Shown here piece after piece: positions 1-7,409 of a DNA stretch of 28,029 nt. This stretch comes from CAYNXB01 sp964401045 (GTDB taxonomy: Bacteria; Pseudomonadota; Alphaproteobacteria; Sphingomonadales; Sphingomonadaceae). Each line of letters starts with the position of its first letter. The stretch's first letter is position 1. The notes under the pieces were generated by a model. The model did not search any database and was not told the DNA's origin. It saw only the letters and a program-made list of their open reading frames with translations. The stretch is from positions 1 through 28,029 of the forward strand of contig CAYNXB010000033.1 of assembly GCA_964401045.1 (NCBI GenBank). Reading direction: 5' to 3'. The position numbers were made by a program, and so were the translations under genes.

Positions 1-1
1 G

Positions 2-343
2 ATCTCGATGCAGCTCGAAGACCTGGTCAAGTCGCTCGGTCACGAGATCTGTGGCACCGCCGCCACCCGCACCCAGGCGCAGCAGGTCGTCGCCGAGGCC
101 TCGCCCGGCCTGGTGCTGGCCGACATCCAGCTCGCTGACGGCAGCTCGGGACTCGACGCGGTGAATGACATCCTCGAGATCGACAGCGTCCCGGTGATCT
201 TCATAACCGCGTACCCGGAACGCCTGCTCACCGGCGATCGGCCAGAGCCGACTTACCTGGTGACCAAGCCGTTCCAGGAATCGACCGTGCGCGCCGCGAT
301 CAGCCAGGCGCTGTTCTTCGGTTCGGGCCGCCCGCTGACTTGA
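2..343 (+). CDS. phyR: PhyR response regulator, C-terminal receiver domain (5' end outside window)
   Basis: This is the last 113 codons of the anti-anti-sigma response regulator of the alphaproteobacterial general stress response. In the family, an N-terminal sigma-like domain (outside the window) binds NepR once the C-terminal receiver is phosphorylated, which frees EcfG. What is visible is a receiver domain: the phospho-acceptor Asp lies in VLADIQLADGSSG (codon 122-124), the switch Thr in FITAY (206-208) and the conserved Lys in VTKPF (266-268). The frame is open to the window edge, so the ATG at position 8 is internal and not a start. It is convergent with the sensor kinase, 15 bases away, and nepR-ecfG follows on the same strand. 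The identification rests on both the receiver sequence and this neighbourhood. Confidence 0.9.
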   Translation: MSMQLEDLVKSLGHEICGTAATRTQAQQVVAEASPGLVLADIQLADGSSGLDAVNDILEIDSVPVIFITAYPERLLTGDRPEPTYLVTKPFQESTVRAAISQALFFGSGRPLT

Positions 344-358
344 GCTTGATCGGTGCGG

Positions 359-2017
359 CTACCGGCCGCGGCGAATCTCGAACACCGCCGGCTGGCGCAC
401 CGGGATGGTCAGGGTGCAGCGCACGCCGTCCTTCTCAAACCGCAAGTCGACCGGCGTCTTCAACTCGTGCGCGACGATCTTCTCGATCAGGTCGGTCCCG
501 AACCCCCGCTTGCGCTTGCCCTCCACTGGCGGGCCGCCTGACTCGGCCCAGTTCAGACGCGCGAGCCGGTCGTTGATCATGTCCCAGCGAACCTGCACTT
601 TGCCCCCGCGCTGACTGAGCGCACCAAACTTGGCGGCATTGGTAGCGAGCTCGTGCACCGCCAGGCCAAGCGACAGCGCATCATTGGGCGCCAGCTCGAC
701 GCGCGGGCCAACGAGATCGACATCGTGCTCGGTGCCGCCGGTATAAGGCGCCAGCTCCGCTTCGATCACCGCCTGGATCGGCACCGTTCCCCAGTCCGAC
801 TGGGTCAGCAGGTCATGCGTCGCCGAAAGCGCGCGGATGCGCCCGTCCAGCCCCGCTGCGAACTCGTCGATCGTATCCGCGCGCCGTCGGGTGAGCGCGA
901 CGATCGACAGCACATTGGCGAGAGTGTTCTTGACCCTGTGGTTCAATTCGCGGGTTAGCGAGTTGCGGATCGAAGCCTGTTCCTCGAACCATTCGAGTGC
1001 GTAGCTGTCCTCGAGCGCCTGGTGGGTGACCATCCGCGCCACCAGCGTCAACAGCCCTGCGACCAGCAGCCCGAACACCAGCGTGACCATCGACAGGCTG
1101 GAAAGCGCGTTGGGGGGGCCGCCTTCGACCCTGAGCACCCACGGGTGGTTGGCGATCGTGATCGTCTGCTGCCACACCCGGCCGCCAGGTGCGCTCGCGT
1201 GGTAGCTTGCCATCAGGCGGCTGGGCTCGAAGTCACGGTCGTAGAGCGCGATCGTGTAGTTGCCTACGGAATCGAGCTCGAGTGCGGAGGCGAGGAAGTC
1301 CTCGGCGTTGAACGGGCTGTAGATGAAGCCGCGCAGCAGCCGATCGCCCGGATCGGCGCCGAACACCGGCATGTAGATCAGGAACCCGGGTTCGCCCGTG
1401 CCGCCCTCCTGCACCAGCTCTACCTTGCCAGTCGCGGTCGGCCGCGCCGATTGTTCGGCCTCCACCATCGCCGTGCGCCGCACCGGATCGGAATACATGT
1501 CGAACCCTAGTGCGCGCCGGTTACGCGCGGTATCGGGCTGGAGATAGGTTGCGGGAACCGCAAACGGCTGTGGCGAACGCAGCGGCGGATTGAGCATCGG
1601 CGCTCCCGGCAACTCGGCGGCGACCGTGCGGTTGTAGTCGTCGACCTCGCCGGGTTCGACCACTGGCGCCCAGCCGATGCCACCGGACCCGCGATAGTCC
1701 GATTCCAGCCGCAGGTCGGAAACGAACTGCCGGTAACGATCGGGGGAGATGGTTTCCATCGTGCCGAGCAGCGCGGCGCCGGCGCGCAAGTACGAGGAAT
1801 TGGCGCTCGCCCGGCGCTCCAGCGCGGCGCCGATCGCGCTCGCGCGCTCACGCAACTGGGCCGCAGCGCGCTGGTCCTCGAGCCGCTCGATCGCAAACAC
1901 GCTGAGCAAAGTGATCGCCGCGATCAGGAAGAAGATCGCCAGGGGCGCGGCGCGCGGGTAGCGCACCAGCCACCGCCTGCTTCTGCTTCTCCGTTCCGAG
2001 ACGATCTTTTCCAACAA
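359..2017 (-). CDS. phyP: CHASE-type membrane HWE/HisKA_2 sensor histidine kinase of the stress locus (PhyP-like)
   Basis: Membrane sensor kinase that probably phosphorylates or dephosphorylates PhyR. Counting from the TTG at 2017, a membrane segment lies at about residues 24-43, then an extracytoplasmic CHASE-like region, a second membrane segment at about 308-329, and an HWE/HisKA_2 core. The core has an H-box ELNHRVKNTLANVLS with His360, an N-box HELATNAAKFGALS, a W-A-E motif (490-492) that defines HWE kinases, and a G-box GFGTDLIEKIV. In Sphingomonas the kinase between phyR and nepR-ecfG is PhyP, described as a negative regulator (phosphatase) of PhyR; assigning that role here is inference from position. 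The start is uncertain. The frame is open to a GTG at 2113 without a ribosome binding site, whereas the TTG at 2017 (or 2014) follows AGGGACGGG and precedes the first membrane segment. Confidence 0.82.
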   Translation of the reverse strand: MLEKIVSERRSRSRRWLVRYPRAAPLAIFFLIAAITLLSVFAIERLEDQRAAAQLRERASAIGAALERRASANSSYLRAGAALLGTMETISPDRYRQFVSDLRLESDYRGSGGIGWAPVVEPGEVDDYNRTVAAELPGAPMLNPPLRSPQPFAVPATYLQPDTARNRRALGFDMYSDPVRRTAMVEAEQSARPTATGKVELVQEGGTGEPGFLIYMPVFGADPGDRLLRGFIYSPFNAEDFLASALELDSVGNYTIALYDRDFEPSRLMASYHASAPGGRVWQQTITIANHPWVLRVEGGPPNALSSLSMVTLVFGLLVAGLLTLVARMVTHQALEDSYALEWFEEQASIRNSLTRELNHRVKNTLANVLSIVALTRRRADTIDEFAAGLDGRIRALSATHDLLTQSDWGTVPIQAVIEAELAPYTGGTEHDVDLVGPRVELAPNDALSLGLAVHELATNAAKFGALSQRGGKVQVRWDMINDRLARLNWAESGGPPVEGKRKRGFGTDLIEKIVAHELKTPVDLRFEKDGVRCTLTIPVRQPAVFEIRRGR

Positions 2018-2130
2018 CCCGTCCCTGTCCGCGCCTTGCCGTCGCGCATTTGCGCCCCCAAATGGCAGGCGCAGGCAGTCGCGCAACCCCCCGGGGAAAC
2101 GACCCCCTAACACGACCGCGAGCTATGTGG

Positions 2131-2155
2131 GGAACCGGAGTGCGGCATTTTCGTT
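2131..2155 (+). promoter_or_regulatory. EcfG-type promoter of nepR-ecfG
   Basis: GGAAC at 2131-2135, 16 bases, then CGTT at 2152-2155. This is an exact match to the EcfG consensus GGAAC-N16-17-CGTT known from alphaproteobacterial general stress regulons. It lies about 100 bases upstream of the nepR start, so EcfG probably drives its own operon. Confidence 0.88.
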
Positions 2156-2157
2156 CC
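2133..2157 (-). promoter_or_regulatory. Possible reverse EcfG promoter towards the sensor kinase
   Basis: Read on the minus strand, the same DNA gives GGAAC (2157-2153), 16 bases, then GGTT (2136-2133), which is one base away from the EcfG -10 CGTT. It would start transcription near 2126 and leave a leader of roughly 110 bases before the TTG start at 2017. Activity in this direction is inferred only. Confidence 0.4.
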
Positions 2158-2252
2158 TGCGTTTGGACTGATTATTGTCGCCACCCGGACGCACCAACCA
2201 AGTGCCGGGAAACGGGGGCGAGAAGCGAATTTCGAGGGGGCAGGTCACTACC

Positions 2253-2447
2253 GTGAAAGATCCGCAGAAGAAGGGCGACGGGCGGCGGCGAGCCGGGCCC
2301 GCGAAGGGTCGCAAGCCGATCACACCGGAGTCCGGAAAGAATCCGGAATGGACGCAGAGCCTGCGCCAACTCTACGATTCGGTGGTCGACGAACCGCTGC
2401 CGGACGCCTTCAAGAGTCTGCTGGAAGAGCTCGACAAGCGCACATGA
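2253..2447 (+). CDS. nepR: NepR anti-sigma factor of EcfG
   Basis: Small anti-sigma factor (64 residues) that sequesters EcfG until phosphorylated PhyR titrates it away. The basic, disordered N-terminal third is followed by the family signature LRQLYDSVVDEPLPDAFKSL and a final helix LLEELDK, which corresponds to the two amphipathic helices that grip the sigma factor. The GTG at 2253 is preferred because GAGGGGG (2234-2240) lies upstream and the length then fits the family of about 60 residues; the frame stays open to a TTG at 2175. The stop overlaps the ecfG start (ATGA at 2444-2447), so sigma and anti-sigma are translationally coupled, as is usual for this pair. Confidence 0.92.
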   Translation: MKDPQKKGDGRRRAGPAKGRKPITPESGKNPEWTQSLRQLYDSVVDEPLPDAFKSLLEELDKRT

Positions 2448-3070
2448 GTGAAAAGCCCTCCTCGATTGCCCGGCGCACGCCGGACGAGCGCGCAGCGTTC
2501 AAGCGCGAGCTGACCGATGTCGTGCCGCATTTGCGCGCGTTCGCCCGCGGCCTGTGCGGCCGGCCGGACATGGCCGACGACCTGGTGCAGGAAACGCTGC
2601 TCAAGGCCTGGGCGGCGCAGGACCGGTTCGAGCCCGGCACCAGCATGCGCGCCTGGACGTTCGTCATCCTGCGTAACGCCTATCTCACCGACATGCGCCG
2701 CAACCGTTTCCGCGGCGAATACGACGAGACGGTTGCCGAGCGCATCCTTACTGCACCCGCGGGCCAGGAACACCCGATCCACCTCAGTGATATCCATCGC
2801 GCACTGCTGACGTTGCCACCCGAACGGCGCGAGGCGCTGCTGCTGGTCGGCGCAGGTGGCTTCTCGTACGAAGAGGCGGCGCAGATCTGCGGCTGCGCCG
2901 TCGGCACGATCAAGAGCCGCGTCGGCCGCGCTCGCGCTGCGCTGGCGGCGATGATCGAAGATGGCGGGATTCCCGATCGCTCGATCGCAGATCCGAACGC
3001 GCACCGCGCGATTCTCGAAGAACTCGACGACGTCGCGGCCGGCAACGGCGAGGGCCTGCGCACCCGCTGA
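2444..3070 (+). CDS. ecfG: EcfG-family (ECF15) general stress sigma factor
   Basis: RNA polymerase sigma factor of 208 residues that directs the general stress regulon (desiccation, oxidative, osmotic and heat stress in related bacteria). Region 2 spans roughly residues 24-88, with MADDLVQETLLKAW and FVILRNAYLTDMRRNRF. Region 4 spans about 122-170, with LPPERREALLLV, the helix-turn-helix FSYEEAAQICGCAVGTIKSR and RARAAL. The ATG at 2444 overlaps the nepR stop, which fixes the start; the open frame upstream is not coding. The gene is transcribed from the GGAAC-N16-CGTT site at 2131, giving positive autoregulation held in check by NepR. Confidence 0.94.
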   Translation: MSEKPSSIARRTPDERAAFKRELTDVVPHLRAFARGLCGRPDMADDLVQETLLKAWAAQDRFEPGTSMRAWTFVILRNAYLTDMRRNRFRGEYDETVAERILTAPAGQEHPIHLSDIHRALLTLPPERREALLLVGAGGFSYEEAAQICGCAVGTIKSRVGRARAALAAMIEDGGIPDRSIADPNAHRAILEELDDVAAGNGEGLRTR

Positions 3071-3174
3071 CGCGTGCACAAAACGGCGGAAATCGCGTCC
3101 CAGCCCGGCCGCCGCCCGCTTGATTGCGGCGGGCCGGAAGCCCATGATTCCACCTCCCAGGGGATCGGTCCAGC

Positions 3175-4353
3175 ATGAGCGACGAGGCACAGGAGCACGA
3201 CGCGAGCTCCACGGCGACGGAAAGAGGCCCGCGCCGGCGGACAATGGCGTTCGCGGCGCAGGAGCTGCGGCTGATCTCGGCGCTCGTGCTGCTGCTCGCG
3301 CTCGGGCTGTTCCTCGCCCTGCCCTTCGTGTTGTCGATTGGGGCGGTTGTGTTCCTGCCGCTGGTGACGGCGCTGATCCTCACCATCATCCTTTCGCCGC
3401 TTGCCGATCGCCTCTCGATCCTCGGCCTGCCCAACGTGCTGGCCTCGCTCGTCGCGCTGCTGGTCTTCATAGGCGTGCTGGTCGGCGCGCTGCTCGCGGT
3501 CGCGCGCCCGGCGGTAGCGTTGTTTGAACAGGTTCCGGCAATGGTCGAGCGCATTGCCGATCAGTTCAGCCACATTCGGGGTAACTTCGCCTGGCTCAAT
3601 CGCCTTAACGAGCAGTTCACCGCGATCGCCGGGCACCGCGAACAGGAAGTGGTGCTCGCCGGGCCCTCGATCCTCGAGCAACTCGCCTTCGCCACGCCGA
3701 GCGTCCTGCTCGAAGTGCTGCTCACATTCCTGATGGCCTTCTTCATGATCGAGGCTCGCATCCGCATGCGCCGGCGCCTGCTGCTCGATCGGGCGAGCTT
3801 CGGGGCCAGCGTCAAGGCGGCGCGCGTGCTGCGCGACGTGCAGGACCGTGTCGCGGCCTACATCCTGACCGTCTCCGTGATCAATTGCGGCATCGGGGTT
3901 GTGGTGGCGATTGGCGCCTGGGCACTCGGGGTGCAGGCGCCGGTGATGTGGGGCGGGCTCGCCGCCCTGCTCAACTTCCTGCCCTATATCGGCCCGCTGG
4001 CGATGGCGATGTTGCTGGCGCTGTTCGGGCTCGGCACCGCGCCGACGCCGCTGCTGGGCCTGCTGCCCGCGGCGGCCTATCTGGGGCTGCACGCGGTCGA
4101 ATCGAACCTCGTCACCCCGTCGGTGCTCGGCTCACGCTTCACCATCAACCCGGTGATGATCCTGATCGCGCTCAGCTATTTCAGCTGGATCTGGGGCGTG
4201 ACCGGCGCGCTGCTGTCGGTGCCGATCCTGCTGACGCTGACCGCGCTGGTCGACCACCTCGGCAAGCCGAACCTGATCGGCTTCATCTTTGGCGAGGCGC
4301 TGTTCCCGACCAACCTGCTCGAGATGCAGGTGGACGACGAAGCGTCCACCTGA
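3175..4353 (+). CDS. AI-2E family (PerM-like) integral membrane transporter
   Basis: Polytopic inner-membrane protein of 392 residues in the AI-2E/PerM family. A charged N-terminal tail of about 25 residues precedes strongly hydrophobic segments, including LVLLLALGLFLALPFVLS, FLPLVTALILTIILSPLADR and VALLVFIGVLVGALLAV. A soluble region of about 80 residues follows, then further membrane segments such as LLNFLPYIGPLAMAMLLALF and FTINPVMILIALSYFSWIWG, a layout typical of the family. Family substrates range from quorum-sensing furanones to sodium/proton exchange and are often unproved, so none is assigned. The gene starts 104 bases after ecfG and converges on sodB. I see no second EcfG promoter here, so read-through from nepR-ecfG is possible but not shown. 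Confidence 0.85.
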   Translation: MSDEAQEHDASSTATERGPRRRTMAFAAQELRLISALVLLLALGLFLALPFVLSIGAVVFLPLVTALILTIILSPLADRLSILGLPNVLASLVALLVFIGVLVGALLAVARPAVALFEQVPAMVERIADQFSHIRGNFAWLNRLNEQFTAIAGHREQEVVLAGPSILEQLAFATPSVLLEVLLTFLMAFFMIEARIRMRRRLLLDRASFGASVKAARVLRDVQDRVAAYILTVSVINCGIGVVVAIGAWALGVQAPVMWGGLAALLNFLPYIGPLAMAMLLALFGLGTAPTPLLGLLPAAAYLGLHAVESNLVTPSVLGSRFTINPVMILIALSYFSWIWGVTGALLSVPILLTLTALVDHLGKPNLIGFIFGEALFPTNLLEMQVDDEAST

Positions 4354-4368
4354 GCACCTCGATTCAGA

Positions 4369-4980
4369 TCAGCCCGGATATTTCCAGGTGCTGCCGCGCG
4401 CGAGGTTTTCGGCCGCGAAGCCCCAGTTCAGGTGGTTGTCGATCACTTCCTTGAGGTAGGCCGGACGCAGGTTCTGGTGATCGAGGTAGTAGGCGTGCTC
4501 CCACAGGTCGATCACCAGCAGCGGGTTCACGGCCTGATCGGCCAGCGTATCGGCATCGTGGGTTTCCTCGATGGACAGCGTACCGCCCTTGTCGGCGAGC
4601 CACACCCAGCCGCTGGCGAAGTGGCCCGCGCCACGATCCGCGAGCTTGGCCTTGAGTTCGTCGAGCGAGCCGAACGCGGCATCGATCTTCGCGGCAAGGT
4701 CACCCGAGGGGGTCTGTGCGTCTGGCGACAGCGAGTACCAGTAGAACCCGTGGTTCCAGGTCTGGCCCGAGTTGTTGAACAGGCCCGCGTTGGCGCCGCG
4801 CGATTCGGCGATCACCTGCTCCAGCGGCTGGCTTTCCTTTTCGCTGCCGGCGACCGCGGCGTTGGTCTTATCGACGTAGGCCTTGTGGTGCTTGTCGTGG
4901 TGGAACGTCAGCGTTTCGGCGGAAATCGCCGGCGCCAGCGCGTCCTTGGCATATGGAAGATCGATAAGTTCGAAGGCCAT
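4369..4980 (-). CDS. sodB: Superoxide dismutase, iron type
   Basis: Cytoplasmic enzyme of 203 residues that converts superoxide to oxygen and hydrogen peroxide. The four metal ligands are visible: His27 in TFHHDKHH, His77 in QTWNHGFYW, and Asp158 and His162 in DLWEHAYYLDHQN. The active-site Gln lies in the N-terminal half (Gln73, in NNSGQTWNH), which is characteristic of Fe rather than Mn enzymes. There is no signal peptide. A good ribosome binding site (AAGGAG) precedes the ATG. The gene converges on the AI-2E transporter and diverges from glmM across a 170-base intergenic region that shows no clear EcfG site, so membership in the stress regulon cannot be argued from sequence. Confidence 0.96.
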   Translation of the reverse strand: MAFELIDLPYAKDALAPAISAETLTFHHDKHHKAYVDKTNAAVAGSEKESQPLEQVIAESRGANAGLFNNSGQTWNHGFYWYSLSPDAQTPSGDLAAKIDAAFGSLDELKAKLADRGAGHFASGWVWLADKGGTLSIEETHDADTLADQAVNPLLVIDLWEHAYYLDHQNLRPAYLKEVIDNHLNWGFAAENLARGSTWKYPG

Positions 4981-5150
4981 GAGGGATTACTCCTTCGTTT
5001 GAGTGGAGTGGCACTTAAGTATCGATCCTCTAGCCCGGCGATTGCGGCAATTGCCAGACTCCGCGCGGCTATTTTTCCTATCCCGCCTGATGGCCCGTGC
5101 GTGACATTGCCCGCACGACCCGCCATTGCGGCCGGTGTGAGGGATCGACG

Positions 5151-6491
5151 ATGAGCCGCAACTATTTCGGCACCGACGGCATCCGCGGCCGCGCCAACGC
5201 CGGGGTGCTCACTGCCGCGACCGCGATGAAGGTCGGCCAGGCGGCCGGACGCCACTTCCTGCGCGGCACGCACAAGCACCGCGTGGTGATCGGCAAGGAC
5301 ACGCGCCTGTCGGGCTACATGATGGAAACCGCGCTGGTCGCGGGCTTCACCAGCGTCGGCATGGATGTAATCATGACGGGGCCGCTTCCGACCCCTGCGA
5401 TCGGCATGCTGGTGCGCGAGATGCGCGCCGACCTCGGCGTGATGATCTCCGCCAGCCACAACCCCTACCCCGACAACGGGATCAAGCTGTTCGGCCCCGA
5501 CGGATTCAAGCTGTCGGATGGGGACGAGGCGCAGATCGAGCGGCTGATGGGCGAAGAACCCTCGCTCGCGCAAGCCGACGCGATCGGCCGCGCCCGCCGA
5601 ATCGACGATGCGCGCGGGCGCTACATCCACGCGATCAAGAGCACCCTGCCCGACGAAGTGCGCCTCGACGGGCTCAAGGTGGTCGTCGATTGCGCCAACG
5701 GCGCGGCCTACACCGTCGCCCCGAGCGCGATCTGGGAGCTGGGCGCGGAGATCGTTGCGATGGGGGTCGAGCCCAACGGGCTCAACATTAATGATGGGGT
5801 TGGCTCGACTTCGCTCGATGCGATCAAGGCGCGCGTGCTCGCCGAAGGCGCTGACATCGGCATCGCGCTCGACGGCGACGCCGATCGGCTGATCGTGATC
5901 GATGAGAAGGGCCGCGAAGTCGATGGCGACCAGCTCATGGCCCTGATCGGCACGCGTCTCGCGGCTGAAGGAACGTTGGCCGGCGGCGGCGTGGTGGCGA
6001 CGGTGATGTCCAACCTCGGGCTCGAGCGCTATCTCCAGGGAATCGGCCTCGATCTGGTTCGCGCCAAAGTCGGTGATCGCTACGTACTCGAAGCGATGCG
6101 CGCCGGGGGTTACAACCTCGGCGGCGAGCAATCGGGGCACATGATCCTGCTCGACCATGCGACCACTGGCGATGGCTGCATTGCCGCGCTGCAAGTGCTC
6201 GGCGCGCTGGTCGGCTCGGGCAAGCGGGCGAGCGAGCTGCTGCACTTGTTCGATCCGGTGCCACAGCTGCTGAAGAATGTGCGCTATTCATCCGGCGCAC
6301 CCCTGGAAGATGCGACGGTCAAGCAAGTGATCGCCGACGCCGGGAAGGAGCTTTCGGGCAGAGGCCGACTGGTGATCCGCAAGTCCGGCACCGAGCCGCT
6401 GATCCGGGTAATGGCCGAAGGCGACGATGCCGGACAGGTGGAAGCGGTCGTCGCGCGCATCTGCGCTGCTGTGGAGAAGGCGACGGGCTAA
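5151..6491 (+). CDS. glmM: Phosphoglucosamine mutase
   Basis: Interconverts glucosamine-6-phosphate and glucosamine-1-phosphate on the way to UDP-GlcNAc, for peptidoglycan and lipid A. The 446 residues have the expected order: an N-terminal FGTDGIRG, the phosphoserine loop ISASHNPYPDNG with Ser102 (the same number as in E. coli), the metal-binding loop DGDADR and the C-terminal phosphate-binding RKSGTEPLIRVM. The ATG at 5151 was chosen because GAGGGA lies just upstream and the family N-terminus starts here; the open frame extends to 5097. thiD follows on the same strand after a repeat-rich gap of 104 bases. Confidence 0.97.
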   Translation: MSRNYFGTDGIRGRANAGVLTAATAMKVGQAAGRHFLRGTHKHRVVIGKDTRLSGYMMETALVAGFTSVGMDVIMTGPLPTPAIGMLVREMRADLGVMISASHNPYPDNGIKLFGPDGFKLSDGDEAQIERLMGEEPSLAQADAIGRARRIDDARGRYIHAIKSTLPDEVRLDGLKVVVDCANGAAYTVAPSAIWELGAEIVAMGVEPNGLNINDGVGSTSLDAIKARVLAEGADIGIALDGDADRLIVIDEKGREVDGDQLMALIGTRLAAEGTLAGGGVVATVMSNLGLERYLQGIGLDLVRAKVGDRYVLEAMRAGGYNLGGEQSGHMILLDHATTGDGCIAALQVLGALVGSGKRASELLHLFDPVPQLLKNVRYSSGAPLEDATVKQVIADAGKELSGRGRLVIRKSGTEPLIRVMAEGDDAGQVEAVVARICAAVEKATG

Positions 6492-6505
6492 AAACCCGCC
6501 CGTCG
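6481..6505 (+). terminator. Hairpin over the glmM stop codon (terminator-like, no T-run)
   Basis: CGACGGGC (6481-6488) and GCCCGTCG (6498-6505) form a perfect 8-bp stem around TAAAAACCC, which contains the glmM stop codon. No T-tract follows directly; the nearest T-run is at 6526-6530. It may be a weak terminator or an mRNA 3'-end stabiliser. Confidence 0.35.
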
Positions 6506-6587
6506 TGCGCTTGTCCAAGGACCGCTTTTTCTTCTTGCCGCAGCGCTAAAAAGGAACACGGCCCTTCGACAAGCGCAGGGCGAACGG
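6506..6587. repeat. REP-like inverted repeat between glmM and thiD
   Basis: TGCGCTTGTCCAAGG (6506-6520) and CCTTCGACAAGCGCA (6563-6577) are inverted copies with one mismatch in 15. The inner arms CTTTTT and AAAAAG can extend the fold. The right arm continues as GGGCGAACGG, giving the 'CCTTCGACAAGC..CAGGGCGAACGG' unit that I recognise as a dispersed repeat of sphingomonads. I found no other copy in this window. The right end runs into the thiD ribosome binding site. Confidence 0.6.
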
Positions 6588-6595
6588 AGTGAGAA

Positions 6596-7384
6596 ATGCC
6601 GCGCCCGCCCCGCATCCTCGCCATAGCCGGCTCCGATTCCTCGGGCGGCGCAGGCATTCAGGCCGACATCAAGACCATCACCATGCTCGGCGGCTACGCG
6701 ATGACCGCGATTACCGCCGTTACCGCGCAGAACACTACCGGCGTGACCTCAGTTCAAGTTCTGACGCCCACGATGGTCACCGCGCAGATCGACGCATGCC
6801 TCAGCGACATCGGCGCCGATGCGGTGAAGATCGGCATGCTTGGATCGCCTAAGATCGCCAGCGCGGTGGCAGACCGTCTCGAAGGACTGTCGATCCCGAT
6901 CGTGTTCGACCCGGTGATGATTGCCACGAGCGGCTCGGTGCTCGCCGACGCCGGGACCATTGCAGCGTTCGAGCCGCTGATGAAGCTGGCGACGCTCGTC
7001 ACGCCAAACATCCCGGAGTTGGCCGCCCTCACCGGCGAAACAACGGGAACGCTTGAGGAAATCGCACACGCCGCTGCTCTGCTTTCGCAGCGCTTTGGCG
7101 GTGCCGTCCTCGCTAAGGGCGGACATGCCGATGGCTCGCGAATCCACGACGTGCTGATCGACCCGCGAACGCGGGCTGCGTCGTTCGACGACGAACGGAT
7201 CGATACCCGGCATACCCACGGCACCGGTTGCACCCTGTCGAGCGCGATCGCGACCCTGCTCGGACACGGCCAGCCGCTCGAACATTCGGTCCGCCTGGCG
7301 CGCCAGTTTGTCCGCAAAGCCCTTCTCACCGCGCCCGGCTTTGGCGCCGGGCACGGCCCGATGGGACATCAGGCGGTGCGCTGA
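6596..7384 (+). CDS. thiD: Hydroxymethylpyrimidine / phosphomethylpyrimidine kinase
   Basis: ATP-dependent ribokinase-family enzyme of 262 residues. It phosphorylates HMP and then HMP-P to make HMP-PP for thiamine synthesis. Family marks are the N-terminal substrate loop AGSDSSGGAGIQADIKT, FDPVMIATSG in the middle, LVTPNIPELAALTG, LAKGGH, and the C-terminal anion hole and catalytic region HGTGCTLSSAIAT. The length is normal and there is no fused ThiE domain. The ribosome binding site GGAGTGAG falls at the end of the dispersed repeat upstream. No other thiamine gene is nearby. The gene converges on pheA. Confidence 0.94.
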   Translation: MPRPPRILAIAGSDSSGGAGIQADIKTITMLGGYAMTAITAVTAQNTTGVTSVQVLTPTMVTAQIDACLSDIGADAVKIGMLGSPKIASAVADRLEGLSIPIVFDPVMIATSGSVLADAGTIAAFEPLMKLATLVTPNIPELAALTGETTGTLEEIAHAAALLSQRFGGAVLAKGGHADGSRIHDVLIDPRTRAASFDDERIDTRHTHGTGCTLSSAIATLLGHGQPLEHSVRLARQFVRKALLTAPGFGAGHGPMGHQAVR

Positions 7385-7409
7385 AGCGATTCCGTTGCCG
7401 AAGTAGCTG

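Noticed and set aside
2372..4092. Long minus-strand open frames opposite ecfG and the AI-2E permease gene
   Set aside because: They are shadows: low-complexity, Arg/Gln-rich translations with no motif, opposite genes with clear family marks.
4908..6245. 445-codon minus-strand open frame opposite glmM
   Set aside because: glmM has all catalytic motifs in the other direction; the shadow frame is His/Arg/Asp-rich without any recognisable domain.
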